Source: Membranipora membranacea
Taxonomy: Eukaryota; Bryozoa; Gymnolaemata; Cheilostomatida; Membraniporidae
Length of the DNA stretch: 60,000 bases
Direction of reading: 5' to 3'
Assembly (NCBI GenBank): GCA_914767715.1
Contig: OU612071.1
Coordinates: 13,439,493 to 13,499,492, forward strand
Below are positions 1-11,827 of the stretch, piece by piece (the stretch's first letter is position 1; each line of letters starts with the position of its first letter). A program made the translations under genes and the position numbers. Under the pieces are notes generated by a model. The model made no database searches and was not told the DNA's origin. It saw only the letters and a list, made by a program, of their open reading frames with translations.

Positions 1-494
1 GCATTGTCTGGCGTAACGTAAAAAGTCAGTTTAGACTAGTCATATATCAAAGAAAATCAAATTTTACGATGAACGCAATCTCTAAGTATGCATTCCACTT
101 GGTTTGAAATTTCTTGCATTTAATTTGACTCCTCCATCTGCTTTGACAAAAACAGTGTTTTCTGCCTCATTTCCGCCCTAAAATGACACAACGTCATTAA
201 ATCAAGTTTTTGTTCAGGTATTCATTTTCAGTAGCTCGGCAGCTTTCCAACGGTATATGATATGTTGATATTTGGATCGGTCTTTGACATTACCTTAATA
301 CACTGACTTATGCCCTCACTATTTTACTGCCCTAAAAGTTGTTTCTCAGACCAAGTTCATAAACACTTTTTACAAATTTTTGACTGATTTTAATCCTGCT
401 GTCTAGTTGGAAAATGAATAGTTCATTCATGTTTTCATCAATGATGACTAGTTCATTACTGGTATGCAAAAACCACATTCAATTTTCATTGTAG
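1..494 (+). other. Intronic or upstream sequence of the FReD gene
   Basis: No coding exon was recognised. The stretch from about 103 to 276 is the left arm of an inverted repeat whose partner is at 703-880. The 5' exons of the FReD gene must lie further upstream. Confidence 0.5.
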
Positions 495-880
495 GCATTC
501 ATCAATCTAACAATCTGTCTGAGACACTGAACTCACTCCAAGAGTCATTTGAAAGATCTTCTGACTTATATGAGAAAAGATTAGAACAAATTGAAGTGCA
601 CCTTACAAATACATCATCACAAGTAGACACATTAGCAGGTATGTAGAGAGATGGAGCAGTTAAAATAGAGGGTATAGTTTTTGGTTTAAGGCAGAGACAT
701 GGGGGTCAGCAAGTATCAACTTTCTATACACCGTTGGAAAGCTGCTGAGCTACTGATCGTCAATAGCTCATCAAAAACTGGACTGGACGATGTTGCGTCA
801 TTTTATCAAAGAAATGATGGAAGGCTGTTTTTAGCAAAGTGGATGGCTGAGCTAATTTGATTGCTAGAAATTGCAAAACA
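103..880. repeat. Degenerate inverted repeat surrounding the coiled-coil exon
   Basis: The left arm (about 103-276) reads as the reverse complement of the right arm (about 703-880). Shared blocks include CAGCTTTCCAACGGT against ACCGTTGGAAAGCTG, AAAATGACnCAACrTC, and the CCATCyrCTTTG region. Similarity is clear but imperfect. The 426-bp loop holds exon 495-638. This is either an old foldback element or two copies of one repeat in opposite orientation. Confidence 0.6.
495..638 (+). CDS. Coiled-coil exon of the FReD gene
   Basis: The acceptor is TTCATTGTAG and the donor is GCAG/GTATGT. At 144 nt with phase 1 at both ends, the exon can be added or lost without shifting frame. It encodes 48 residues including NNLSETLNSLQESF and YEKRLEQIEVHL, typical of an oligomerising helix. 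It sits in the loop between two inverted repeat arms. Confidence 0.7.
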
Positions 881-3800
881 ATTTATATTTATTCTTAGAG
901 ATATAGTTCATCAACTAATTGGAGTGCACCTTACAAATACTGAGACCGGTATGTAGGGAGACTTGGTTGGTATCAATATCAGACAATGACTGCAATGGAG
1001 CAGATAAAAAAGAGGGTACAGTTTAAGATAGGGTTAAGGAGACACATTACAATAGGCCTGTTGCTATAGTAAAGTATCATTGGGTCCTCTTCTACAAGCA
1101 ATACTGCATTATTGCAATGTTTGGTATTAATAATAGGCACTAGTATCTTGTTTATACACAACCATAATCTTTGTCAGTATTTGAATATGAATATTAGAAG
1201 TTATAGTTATCAATCTAAAACAATCTAGACCTGTGAGGATATGATAACCTAATGGAACACACCAGTCAACGCCTGTTCTCAATAGCCAATTGTTGATCTT
1301 TAACAACTTTGTTGTTTATATCATGCTGCAAAATAATTGATCACAATCCTCAAGAGGAACGTTCAGTTTCATAAAAGATTAACAGCTATCCTCACAATTT
1401 ACCAAAATACAAGATTGGTTTTCATATGCCTGTTTTGCCTCTCTTCAAAGCTATCATTTCCATGTTTTAACAGCATCAGATGACTATTCATTGTCAAAGA
1501 AACTTACTTCAAATCTGACTCAACAGATATAAATTATTTCGATGTTGAGAATCGACATACCTTACCCATTAGTGCTTCTGCACATGAAGTGTATTTATCC
1601 GATGCCCTCCAGTCGAACTACAAGGCACAGCTTCATTCATTAGATCATAATAATAGACAGTTCTCTAAGCTCTTATTTATGCCTCAATTCGGAGTTGTCC
1701 TCTCTCCAGTTTGGTACTTTTATCCTACGCCGCATAGGAAAAACCTGCTGAAAGAGTGTAATCTTGAAAACCGCTAATGTTAGGATAAAAATGAGATTTA
1801 ATTCAGAGTCTGCACCATTGAAAACCCTGTGAGACAGGGTTTCCAAATCATTGGAGGCTTGAATGTTGTTAAATATTGATTTTAGTGCAAAACTCATGAA
1901 AGATTCTGCCAAATTGTCCGCAAAACAGGCAGAAAATGCTATAATTGACTGTCCAAATACTAAAATTATTTCACAAACTATGTACATATGAGTTTTCGAT
2001 GCTGCAGATTCTGAATCAAAACTGATTTTTATCCTATTATAAGCAGTTATCAAGATAACCCTCCTTTCAGCACGTTGAAAAATACCAAACTAGAGAGAGG
2101 ACAGCTCCGAGCTGAGGCATAAATCAGTGCTCAGAAAACTGTCTATTATCGTAAGATCATGACATATCTATCCATTTCAGATACTGCGCTCACCGGCTGT
2201 AGTAGTTCCAGAGTCAGCAGTGGCCAAGCCTACATGACTATTGTGAATAGAATTGTCAAGGTGGGTACACAACGTTAATATGATCAACAGGTCAATGTGT
2301 AGAAAGTTCCTGAGAATGCTTTTGGTTTTATATTCGGTCATCTTACAATCTAACCCATCTATTGATCATACATGAGAAAGATCTCACTGTAAGTAGACAG
2401 ACTATAACCATTAAATTCCATATCTGGAATAGCATAATTAGCTCTCTTTTGCCAAACAATGGGCTTGCAAAAATAGCCAGTCCCTAGTAGATATCTAGAA
2501 ATGCCCAAATAATTGACGCTAGAGGCATTTTATTACCGTTTGCTGTTTTGTAAACAAGACTATTTCTTAGGCTATATAATTCATGCTAGTATGGATAGCC
2601 AATCAGATTATTGTCAGATGAACCCCATTGCTGAGTATTTTAGCTGTATAATGTATGTATAATATAATGATACTATTTCCGTTCCATGAGACGAATTTAA
2701 TTCAGTGACTATAGCGGATTAAGTATAAATAAATTCGGGTTATAAGACACATCATAATAGCTTGTTTGGAATTGCTAGATCATTTAACAATTGAAGTTGG
2801 CATTATTATTGATGTGGATGAATTGAATAATAAATACTTTTTTGAATCAAATTTTCTGTTAACTGACTACCATCAAGTTTGCAATCAGAAAATACAGCTG
2901 CAATTATCCAACAATCTCCAGCGACCATATGGGAGTGCCATTATAAGTACATAAAACAAATGCTTGTGTCGTTTTTAGGTTTGGTGTGATATAGATTCAC
3001 CTGATGGTCCCTGGATAGTCTTCTTGAAGAGATTTGATGGCTCAGTAGATTTTGACAGGAGCCTAAATGACTATAAGTATGGATTTGGTGACGTTGCCGG
3101 AGAATACTGGCTAGGTTAGTTGGGGCAGTTGCAATGAACATCATAAGATACCATCAATTATATTTATGATGAATATTTGAGGCTGCTTAATGTGGTTGTG
3201 AGTTAAACATTAAGATATTCTTCAAATGACTTGAAGCAGCCGGCAATAGATTGATAATTTGATATCAAAAGTGAGAGTAATTGCAGATTAACCGAACATG
3301 TGAAGATTAAGCATAAAGTTCAATTTTGTTTTATCTTGCATAGCCGAAATTGACACTGATACCCAACTCGTATACTTCCAGGATTAGATAATTTGCATGC
3401 TTTGACGAGGAGCAGCAACACAAAGTTAAGAATTGATCTGAAAGCTTATGAAGCACCGATAGGAAAGGGCCTAACTGCCTATGCTGTGTATGACAAATTC
3501 GCTGTTGGTGGGGAAACATCCGGCTACACGCTTTTGGAAATTGACGGTTATAGTGGTGAGTAGATCTATAATTGACCATCATCTTTCGTCTCATTGTTTT
3601 GATAGTTATCAGATATACACTTTCGCGATACATCTATAAATCATATGTGGGCTATGCAACTTGAAAATTTTCAAATTATTGTCTCATTTTGTTATTCGAA
3701 TCCTTAATAAACTTAGCAAGATTTAGAGTCAAATTAGGTAAAAGCTTGATGACATTACTGCAGTAAACATGACTGATTGGTTACTGCCTCATACTGGAAG

Positions 3801-4803
3801 CTCGTCATAAAATTGATCTAAACAGCTGAATTTCCTACAGTAATAACAAATAAAGTTCAGTCAAATGTTCATCATCACTCTATTGCTTACAAACTAGGGA
3901 ATGCAGGTGATTTAACTGACAAACGTGGACCTCTTAAAGGGCAAAGATTCTCGACTAATGACAATGATGTGGACATAGTCAGTCACGATTGTGCAGGTAT
4001 GACATTGTGTGGCTTTGCTTGACCATGTTCAATAATTAGCAACGGTGATACTGAGCCCCCGACATCAGTTCCTCCGTTAACTAGAGACTTATTGCTTTAC
4101 TACATAGAAGAAAATGCACTTAAATTCAGAAAGTCATCCGGTAACAGCTTTCGAACCATTATAAAGTCATATATGTAATTCAAAATAGCACTTAGTGATT
4201 TGATGGTTTGTAAGTTGCATGGAAGGATAACTCAGCAAATGCCAGGAACCTTAGCTATTTTTGGTAATACACATCAGATAGCTAATTGTTACATTTTTAT
4301 GCAGCTCCTACCTTATCCCAAACTTACAAGGCAAGGATATATTATTACTAGCGTAGATTGCAGATTTTATTTTGGTACAGCCTGATGTCTTCATTGTTAG
4401 AAGGCTTTATAATTAGTTTTTGTGGGTATGTAATTGAACCAAATGTGCAATCTGATATCAGTCCTCTTCATGTAACTGCTTCTTTTTATCTTAAATATAC
4501 CCAGTTATAGACTTTCCAAAAAAAGGCTTGAACTTCTGTCCACAGATACTTCTATCATCAAGCATAGTCTGAGTTTATCCTCCTGGTGATCAGAACACCA
4601 TTTTGGGATATCAAATATCACTTTGCGTTTTGCTAGCACTATTTGGAGGCGGGTGGTGGTTCTCTGGTTGTTATGAAGTCTGTCTCACCTGTGGACCATG
4701 GAGAAGCTCTGCCATCTCTACTGATAGTGCCATGGTATACAGCCCATACACTGTGGCATATATAGCTCTTAGGGGGGCAGAAATGAAACTGAAACTCCCC
4801 TAA
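495..4803 (+). CDS. Fibrinogen-related domain (FReD) protein with coiled-coil exon, 3' six exons
   Basis: Six exons fit with matching phases: 495-638 (phase 1 to 1), 2181-2260 (1 to 0), 2979-3114 (0 to 1), 3382-3555, 3898-3996 and 4637-4803, ending in TAA. All have GT-AG borders. The first exon (48 codons) is rich in Leu, Glu, Ser and Lys with heptad spacing, so it is probably a coiled coil for oligomerisation. The rest is a nearly complete fibrinogen C-terminal domain: VWCDIDSPDGPWIVF, DGSVDFDRS, GFGDVAGEYWLGLDNLHALT, SGYTLLEIDGYSGNAGD, an Asp-rich calcium-site-like TNDNDVDI, HDCA, GGGWWFSGCYEVCLT and the terminal AEMKLKLP. Family members (ficolins, tachylectins, FREPs) are secreted lectins that bind acetylated sugars or microbial surfaces; that role is inferred. 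The signal peptide and any further 5' exons lie before the window. The segment CLTCGPW replaces the usual Asn-Leu-Asn-Gly stretch. No disruption is seen. Confidence 0.88.
916..962 (+). repeat. Partial tandem copy of the coiled-coil exon 3' end and donor site
   Basis: The words ATTGgAGTGCACCTTACAAA and CGGTATGTAGgGAGA repeat the end of exon 495-638 and its donor region (590-650) with small changes. It appears to be a decayed exon duplication inside intron 1. It is too short to read as a functional exon. Confidence 0.5.
1640..2160. mobile_element. Inverted-repeat (MITE-like) element in the FReD intron
   Basis: Arms of about 140-160 bp (1640-1800 and 2020-2160) are reverse complements, for example TAATAGACAGTT, TTTATGCCTCA, GGAGyTGTCCTCTCTC and AGTTTGGTA. 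The middle is unique. The right end stops about 20 bp before exon 2181-2260, so the element now borders the acceptor region. No transposase is encoded. Confidence 0.65.
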
Positions 4804-4895
4804 GGACAGCTAACCATTTCAATTTATTGCGGAGCAGATTCATGAGCTACATGATATACTGAGTTATGTAGACATCTGTTGATGAATAACTCGTG

Positions 4896-4901
4896 AATAA
4901 A
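4896..4901 (+). promoter_or_regulatory. Likely polyadenylation signal of the FReD gene
   Basis: An AATAAA hexamer lies about 93 bp after the TAA stop, a usual distance for a short 3' UTR. Confidence 0.45.
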
Positions 4902-5839
4902 TTTATTTTGTGACCAAAGAACTGATTTTTCTAAATTTTTGACAGTTTTGTTGGATGTGTGGCATTTGAAACTTATACCGTTCTTACCAGTTTGGCACAA
5001 TTTGTTTTATTGATAATCAAATATATATTTTTAGTTAGTTCATGGTATAAACTCAAATTAGAAAATAGCACAGCCTGCTTGTTTGCATTGAAAAAGGTTT
5101 TATTCAGTCTTACTTACTTTATTTAAAACTTACAGTCAGCCTGTTTTTATTGATTGAAAGGTTCACCGGTTCATCGTAACTATTAATTATCAATTGAGAG
5201 CAGTTACTGCTGTCAGTGTAAAGGAAGATAGAACAGTTTTCAACCTGTCTTTTTTTGAACAGAAATTAAGATGTTATTATACTGATACATGATATATAAC
5301 TTAGTGGTCAGAGTTTTCTTTTCCTTGAATCAATTCCTAAGCAAAGAACTCTTTTATTTTCACTGTATTCTTTTATAGCACATAATAAGCCACTTGCTTA
5401 AAATATTACTTGGTCACTTATGTATTTTATTGTTTTTCAACGTTAAATTTTTTTACTGTATGTCAACCTGTGGGAAATTGAGAGAGGAAAACATATGATT
5501 TGAGTTAATGGAGTGTTAAGGTGAGTTTATACTAGGACTTTTATTGGACGTTTTAGCCATGTTAACGATTTTTGGAGCTTTTTTTATATCAATTTTATAT
5601 AAAATTGTTGCTATCAAATCCAGTTTTGTTAAATTTGGAAATATTTTAAAGGTGAGTTTATATTAGGATGTTTATTGGACGTCTTCAGAAATGTAAGCAA
5701 GAGAGACTTTTCCTCCCTCTGCGCGATTTTTGAATTCGGAATATAAAAAGTTGTCTTCTCACTGTCCTAATTAAGTGTTGGCCAATAAGAATGTTGGAAA
5801 GAGACGAAAACTTTAAACTTTTTGCGAAAATGCTAGCGG
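4902..5839. other. Intergenic AT-rich sequence with a short tandem duplication
   Basis: No gene is seen. A segment beginning AAGGTGAGTTTATAyTAGGA near 5518 is repeated near 5650, followed in both by TTTATTGGACGT, so about 130 bp were duplicated in tandem and have diverged. Confidence 0.5.
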
Positions 5840-6035
5840 TTTTAAGAAACGCTCAGAAAACATTGCATTGGTAGACAAAGCTGGAACAGTCTTTGCACCC
5901 TGACTACCATTTGTACATGAATAAGCTTTGATGTAACAATTGTCATATGAACTATGATTCTCGATGACATAGAAATGACATTTCTGCAATGCAATAATGC
6001 TTCTGTTGTCATCAATTGTTGAGAATGCGCTGGCA

Positions 6036-7646
6036 TTATATTGAACATCTATCAGTCAATTCAAGTTGTAACATTCTGCCTAACGGAATACGCAACTTCT
6101 CACACACCAAGGTGTTATTTTGCAAATTCAATTTCACCATCTCTGCTGCTTCGCTCCAGGATTTGATGTCAAAAGTCTGCAACTGAGCAAGAGCTGTCAT
6201 CCTCCAGGTCTTCTTGGGTCTCCCGCGTCTCCTCTTCCCTTCAGGTGTCCAACCCAAACTAGTGTGTAGGATTGAGCCATGCCTTCTCAGAGTGTGCCCC
6301 AGGTAACGCCATCTTCGTACTTCGATCATCTGAGACACTGGGTGCTGCCGACTCATTCTGTACACTTCCGCATTGGATGTTTTTGCCCACCAGTACAGCT
6401 TTAAAATGCAGCGACAGCAGTCATCCTTTGTCATCTTCCAAGTTTCACACCTGTACAATAAGACGGACATGACATTGGAAGAGAAAAGTCGTAACTTCAG
6501 ATGTCTCTTAATGGACTTTGACCTCCAGATTTTCCAGAGCCAGTAGAATGCTGTAGTGGCTTGATTGATACGATTTTTAACATCAATTGTCGCACCTCCT
6601 ACTGCATCTATCTTGGCTCCAAGATACTGAAAGCTGTTGACAAACTCCAAATCATTGTTGTTGATGGTGAAGGAAACTCCGGAAGCATTGCCCATTTTCT
6701 GTGGATGAACCTTCAAAACTTTTGTCTTCTGTTTGTTGATATGGAGCCCAAACTGCAGTGATAATGTCACCAGATGACTAGTGAAGTTGGACATCCCATG
6801 ATGAGGGGTGGACAGTGTGCTAAATCATCAGCGTAAGCTGGATAATTGGGTTTTGTGGTAAAATTCCATCTCAGTCCAGTGCCATGGTCTCAACCTGTTT
6901 TCTTCATGATGTAGTTCGTCACAAGAATAAACAACAAAGGGGAAATGACACACCCTTGACGGACTCCTGATGCCACCTCAAAGAAATCCTCATTCGTACA
7001 TCCTTGCGCTTTTTAAGACATCTCATACAAACACTTATTAATATACTATTCTAAAAAACTTTTTATACAACAGAGATCTGATTTTTCCATGTTTTTCTTT
7101 CTTGTCAGTATTAACAACGTATTTCGTGACAAATTTTTGTCTATGATAGTAATAAATCCATCCATCCACTTTGCAGGTGAAACCCGTGAAGAACAGCTTA
7201 GTCATTCTAATGAGTTTCTGCGAGATCCCATAGTGAGACATCACCCTCCATAGACTCTCTCTATGTACACTATCGAACGCTTTCTGACATACAGAGGCAT
7301 TTGCCACTCCTCAAATTGCTCTATAATGTTTCTCAACGAGAATATGTGGTCCACACAGCTTCTACCTGTCCGAAAACCCGCCTGTTCCTCATCTAGACAA
7401 CCAGCATCCTCCAGGGCGATGGATATCTTGTGATGCAGAACTTTAAGAAAGACCTTGCTGACATAAGGAAGCAGAGTTATTCCTCTCCAATTTGTCGATA
7501 CCGAGATCTCCTTTCTTAAGAAGTTTAACAATTTCACCTCTCCTCCAGTCTTCAGGTATCTTCTCTTGAGTCCAAACCGCCTTAAACAACAACTCGAGTG
7601 CAGCGGCACAAGAATAATTGTTGCATTTTAAGAACTCAGCTGGCAC
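6036..7646 (-). pseudogene. LINE reverse transcriptase and C-terminal region remnant
   Basis: Consecutive broken frames cover the RT core: PAEFLKCN and EDWRRGEIVKLLKKGD, WRGITLLPYVSKVF, EEQAGFRTGRSCVDHIF, KAFDSVHRESLWRVMSHYGI, GVRQGCVISPLLF (around 6950) and YADD (6824-6835). A 252-codon open segment (6794-6036) then covers the thumb and the C-terminal region with FQYLGAKID, VLLYRCETW, RRWRYLGHTLRRHG and RRGRPKKTW. At least three frame breaks separate the blocks. The enzyme would copy its own RNA at a nicked target. Confidence 0.85.
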
Positions 7647-8384
7647 CTCGTCAACACCAGGGGCTTTGTTGTTAAATGCTCCTTTGATTATCTCTCCAAT
7701 TTCGTATGCCTATGGTACGTCAATATCGATTTCTAGTGTGGTAGCTGCTGCTGCAACATCGGCGACTTCATCAGGCTCTGGAAGATTCAGAACCTTCTTG
7801 AAATGCTCTGTCCAGATTTTGGTTTCCTCTTTGGCATCAACATTGATTTTCCCATTGTCATCCTTCAATCTAGATGTGATCTTTCTTCTTTTCCCACTGA
7901 GTAGGTTGGTGATGTCGTAGACTGCCTTCATCTGTCCCATATCTGCAGCCCGTTGCGCAGATTCTGCCATCTTCATGCATCTTATCTTCGTCTCTACTGC
8001 AACTTTCCTGTATTCCTCCTCAAATTTCTCAACAAGCCTCCGAGAGTGTGCACCGTGAATCTTCAGTCGAATCTCTGCTCTTTCCTCTACCAGTCTCCAG
8101 GTCTGATCAGACATCCAAGAAGCAGGTTGGCTTCTCCTCTCTCTACCAATCACCTCCTCTCCTACTTCTATGTATGCATCCTTGATCTTCTCCCATCGCA
8201 CAATTACGTCCATATCTTCTGGCAGATCTTCAAGAGAGTTGAACCTATTCTCCATTTTCATGGTGAACTCCTCCTTAGTTTTCACCACTCTAAGCAAGTG
8301 ACGGTTCCACTTCCCACGAGAGGTTGGTTTCTTTGCTTTAGCTGCCAGCTTAAGTTCAAGCTTTGCCAAAACCAGATAGTGATC

Positions 8385-9139
8385 CTATGACGCATCAGCA
8401 GATCTCAGCACTCTGACATCATGAACTGACTTCTTCCACTTCCTGTAAATCAACACATGGTCAATCTGGGTGAGGTGACCTCTTGGTGACTTCCAAGTGT
8501 ACTCGTGTATATCTCTATGAGGAAAAATAGAACCACCAACTATCATACCATTGAATCGAGCAAACTGTATGAGCTTCTCTCCATTTCCATTAATAAGTCC
8601 TGTTCCAACAGAGTCTTCTATCCCGGTGTTGACGATCCCAACTTGTGCATTCATGTCACTGAGAACCATGACAACATCATGGGAAAATCATCTTCAGCCT
8701 TCTGTAGAGCAGCATAGAATCTTTTGCTTCATCCTTTGTTTCATTAGTTGGATCATAGCAGACAATAATACTCAAATCTAGCTGATAACAATCTTTCATT
8801 GATGGGTTTCCAGTCCCTCAGACATTTCTGAGCACATTTGGTCATCATGTGCCCTGTTCCTTGATGGTGCATGTTGTCTATCCTTCCAGAATATAGCAGC
8901 TGTTCTCCAGTCTCCAGCGACTCCTCTCCTTCACCTATCCAGCGTGCCTCACTTATACCAAGGACATCTAGCTTACATCTTCTGAACTCCCGTGCCACTT
9001 GTTCAGTACGCCCGACCTCATTCATCGTCCTGACATTCCATGCTCCAATATGGAGCATCTGCCTTGGGGCCATCAAGTAAGTACTCCTGTTCGTAGTTGT
9101 GGCAGAGACTCTCAACTGGGTTTCATCCCTACCAGTCAT
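8385..9139 (-). pseudogene. LINE APE-type endonuclease remnant
   Basis: Two open segments in different frames (9139-8753 and 8669-8385) cover the start and end of an endonuclease/exonuclease/phosphatase fold. WNVRTM and GISEARW are seen at the N-side, a SDMNAQVG block in the middle, and IDHVLIYRKW with RSADAS then a stop then DHYLVL at the C-side. The stop lies just before the catalytic-type Asp-His. The domain nicks target DNA for target-primed reverse transcription; this copy cannot be translated intact. Confidence 0.75.
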
Positions 9140-9304
9140 ATAGCTATTTCGTGGCCTAAAGTTTCCTCTCCTGCGTCCTCCAAGTGCGGGGTTTTGGTTT
9201 GAATTTACTGATTCTGTAACATGCTGTGTTTTACGCGGACGGGTTGTTAGCCCATCGCGCTACCCTCCTCAGTTACCGGATTTGGGACCGAATGCAGGCC
9301 CCGC

Positions 9305-9432
9305 TATGATCCTTGCTAAAATAATTGAAAAAAAACTAATCGCTACTTTCCACAATTTTTATTTTTCATAATTTTTATCTGCCCTTTGAACTCACAATAT
9401 TCAATTTACTTGGGTAATATATTCTGGACTGA
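9305..9432 (-). repeat. Dispersed repeat, copy 1
   Basis: The reverse complement of this stretch matches 17085-17222 almost throughout, including ATATTGTGAGTTCA, AAAATTGTGGAAA and CAATTATTTTAGCAAGGATC. It is a dispersed element of unknown class with no coding sequence. Confidence 0.6.
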
Positions 9433-9603
9433 CCCTTTAAAACTAGATATCGAATTCCCAAAAACTGTACACCCATACGGACATATCATAAACAACTAAA
9501 TTTTCTATTCTTTATAATGTAACTATAAGAGATAACAGCATTGTGTTGTCTCTCAAAGATTTTGATATGAAAGGGGTCTTAATGACCAAGTCCATAAGAA
9601 GTC

Positions 9604-9791
9604 AGGGTTATAGTTTGAAAAGAATGGTAGGGGAGGCAAATGTCCGAGGCGGGTCCGAAGCATCACCAGTGAGCTCTCCCTGAGAAATTTGAGGGACATA
9701 ATGAGCAAATCTCAGAGGAGCTGATTCCGACATGAATTATTCATTTATAGTGTTTGTAGACCACTGTATTTAGCTTTATAGGGGAGGCTAG
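9604..9791 (+). mobile_element. GGGCCGTAGTTTAG-type MITE, copy a (ends decayed)
   Basis: It shares AATGGTAGGGGAGGC, GAGGAGCTGATTC and CCACTGTATTTAGC with five other copies here (17993, 22260, 22874, 44901, 59014). It is non-coding, and the terminal inverted repeats are eroded in this copy. Confidence 0.6.
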
Positions 9792-9799
9792 ACATGCTA

Positions 9800-10755
9800 G
9801 GTACCATGAGGTCTATAGAGCTCCTGAAGAAAATTCAGGGCACTCAAATTGAAGCTGAATGCCAATGAAAGAATGAACCCGGAAAAATTCCTCAAGTTTT
9901 TTAATCAATAAATAATCAGGCCACTGGAAGAGCTAGACAACTACATTTCTGAGTTGTTAGTATTTGGATTCAAAAGCTCAGGGTATGATCTCCCTCTCAT
10001 CGCATCTCTGAGGAGAGGGAACCATGTTTCCATATTATCAAGATGTTGGAGTTAGAAACATCAAAAAAGGGAAATAAATTAAAAGTAAGCGATCAGTTTT
10101 AGGTTTAGATGTGTCTGTTAGTATCTTAACAACCTCAAAAACATGGCTATACCGTGTAGAGCATTCATATGTAGAAAATCCTCAAACAAACTCAGGATAG
10201 AGAGACATGGGGTGAAAGCAGCTCAATGGATTGCCTCGTATGGGACTCAGAAAAGTATTAAGTTCTCTTATTTCTTAAATAGAGGAGAGATAAGATTGGG
10301 TGGTAGGAATCTACTCGTCGAGTTCTTACCATGTCAAGTGTTAGTTTAACCTTTTTTCTGGGATGCTGACGCTGTGCTGAATCTCAATTCGCTATACACA
10401 ATAATATAGGACAAGAAAAATCCATCAGTAATAATATGACAATGGACAGTGAAGTATCTCATTTACTTCGAATATCAAACCACAATGAAGTAGGAATTTG
10501 ACTTCGAGAAAACGCCAAAAGAAAACGAACTCTTTGCTGATTTTTATAGAAATCTCAATTTAGGTATAGTTGACAACATAAAATATTTGTATCAAATTCT
10601 GGGGTTTAAGATGGATATTCCTATAGTATTGTAGTTAGCAATATAAAGCCTTGTTTGGAAGGAAAACATGCAATGGTATGAAATGGCTAAAACATGTGTA
10701 ATAATTGACGTACCAAATATATATTATAATGTTTTCTTGTTTTAGAATAAGAAAC
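9800..10755. other. Intergenic sequence, no gene recognised
   Basis: Short open frames occur on both strands but show no recognisable domain, splice pattern or repeat. Nothing further can be supported. Confidence 0.4.
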
Positions 10756-10979
10756 TTCCTGTGGTAATTTTACAATTTGTTGTTGTATTTTATCTCCAGT
10801 AGAGATTTCTGGCTCATCAATTCTAACACTTGGCCCTCTTATCTCTGCGTTGTCTACAAGAAACATGGCTGGCAAACCAGAATTACTAGAAACTTCAAGA
10901 AAGTTGAGTACCGTGATTTGCACCAGGATGATTTCTTTGAGACAATATTTGTGGGCAGAGAATGGAAACCAACAACATT
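10756..10979 (-). CDS. Candidate isolated exon, unknown protein
   Basis: On the minus strand a good acceptor (CCTTTCACAG) opens a 224-nt frame (phase 1 in, phase 0 out) encoding about 74 residues. Segments include WFPFSAHKYCLKEI, VLNFLEVSSNSGLPAMFLVD and RIDEPEISTGDKI. The balanced acidic and hydrophobic composition looks protein-like. The donor (GAA/GTTTCT) is weak, no neighbouring exon was found, and the plus strand is also open for 87 codons, so this may be chance or transposon debris. Confidence 0.25.
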
Positions 10980-11069
10980 CTGTGAAAGGATTTGGATAGC
11001 AGTACAGTTGTGTATAGAATGTTTAGGTGAAGGGTCGTAGCTTTATATTTATATCACTACTGCAGATCA

Positions 11070-11807
11070 CCGGTATAAACACAGCTTTCAGTGTTTTGGA
11101 TAACACTAATTTCATATATTATACTCAATAATCGAAATAGGCTTCGACAATATCCTTGGATAAGAACCTGTACTTTCTGATCAGGTTGCAACAACTCCTA
11201 CCTCTTGTAACAATAGCTCATTCATGTATATTTATTAGTTTATACTTGTTAATTGATGCTAGCAATATGGACAAAATATCTAACCTAAACTCGCGAAGGT
11301 GACTTGTCAAGTATATAATCCTGCTATTCCACAACCAAAATTTCATCCAAATCTAAACCCAGAAAACTTTGTTTCCAATGATAATCCTGAGAACCATATC
11401 ATAAGCATTTATAAGCCATACAACTTTAGTTTTTTTAAATATATTCAGTAATTTTAAATCTTAGTACATTTTGTACATTTCAACAATAAATATCATACCC
11501 AAAGGAAATTAATAACATTAACATATTATTAAAATTATAACCTTGAAAAATAAATATCAAATAATAATAACTATGCAAATGCTAACCCTAACAGAAAAGA
11601 CAACTGAAATACTCATCCTAATAATGGAGATAGGCTCATTTTACTACTAGTTTGTCACTTCCCATGAAAGCTAAGCTTTTTTGTAGTACTGTTCATAACT
11701 TTTTACAGGAAAAACCTCTAGTGTTAGTCGATGATAAGTTGGATAAATTTGAGCTTTTCACATTTTCTCTACAGATAGTCATCTCCTCTGTGTATGCACT
11801 TAGATAA
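11070..11807 (-). other. 3' flank and probable 3' UTR of receptor A
   Basis: Sequence just after the stop still resembles the region after the gene B stop (39200-39398), for example the block around GAAAATGTnAAA, so the transcribed 3' region was part of the duplication. A possible minus-strand AATAAA is at 11231-11236. No other gene is seen. Confidence 0.4.
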
Positions 11808-11827
11808 CTAGCCATATACCACCGGTT
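11808..11827 (-). CDS. Receptor A exon 13, last codons and stop
   Basis: Acceptor TTTATTTACAG, then EPVVYG and TAG. Gene B has the same acceptor context and EPVAQS then TAG at 39418-39399. The stop falls at the same codon in both. Confidence 0.6.

Larger units (their letters stand above)
5840..9300 (-). mobile_element. Decayed RTE-like non-LTR retrotransposon (LINE), near full length
   Basis: Read on the minus strand, the order is an APE-type endonuclease (from about 9070), a linker, reverse transcriptase, then a C-terminal region ending near 6040 with a short 3' tail. Recognised pieces are LHIGAWNVRTM, LDVLGISEARW, IDHVLIYRKW and DHYLVL in the endonuclease, KAFDSVHRESLW, GVRQGCVISPLLF and YADDLA in the RT, and EGKRRRGRPKKTW at the C-terminus. 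That C-terminal signature and the endonuclease style resemble the RTE group; the clade call is from family knowledge. Frameshifts and stops break it, so it is inactive. The tRNA-like GGTAGCGCGATGGGCTAAC near 9240-9265 may belong to its 5' leader. Confidence 0.85.

Noticed and set aside
1673-2053. 126-codon minus-strand frame
   Set aside because: It lies within the inverted-repeat element 1640-2160 and resembles no protein.
5842-6048. 68-codon minus-strand frame after the LINE
   Set aside because: It lies in the LINE 3' tail, has no domain, and is in the position of the 3' UTR.
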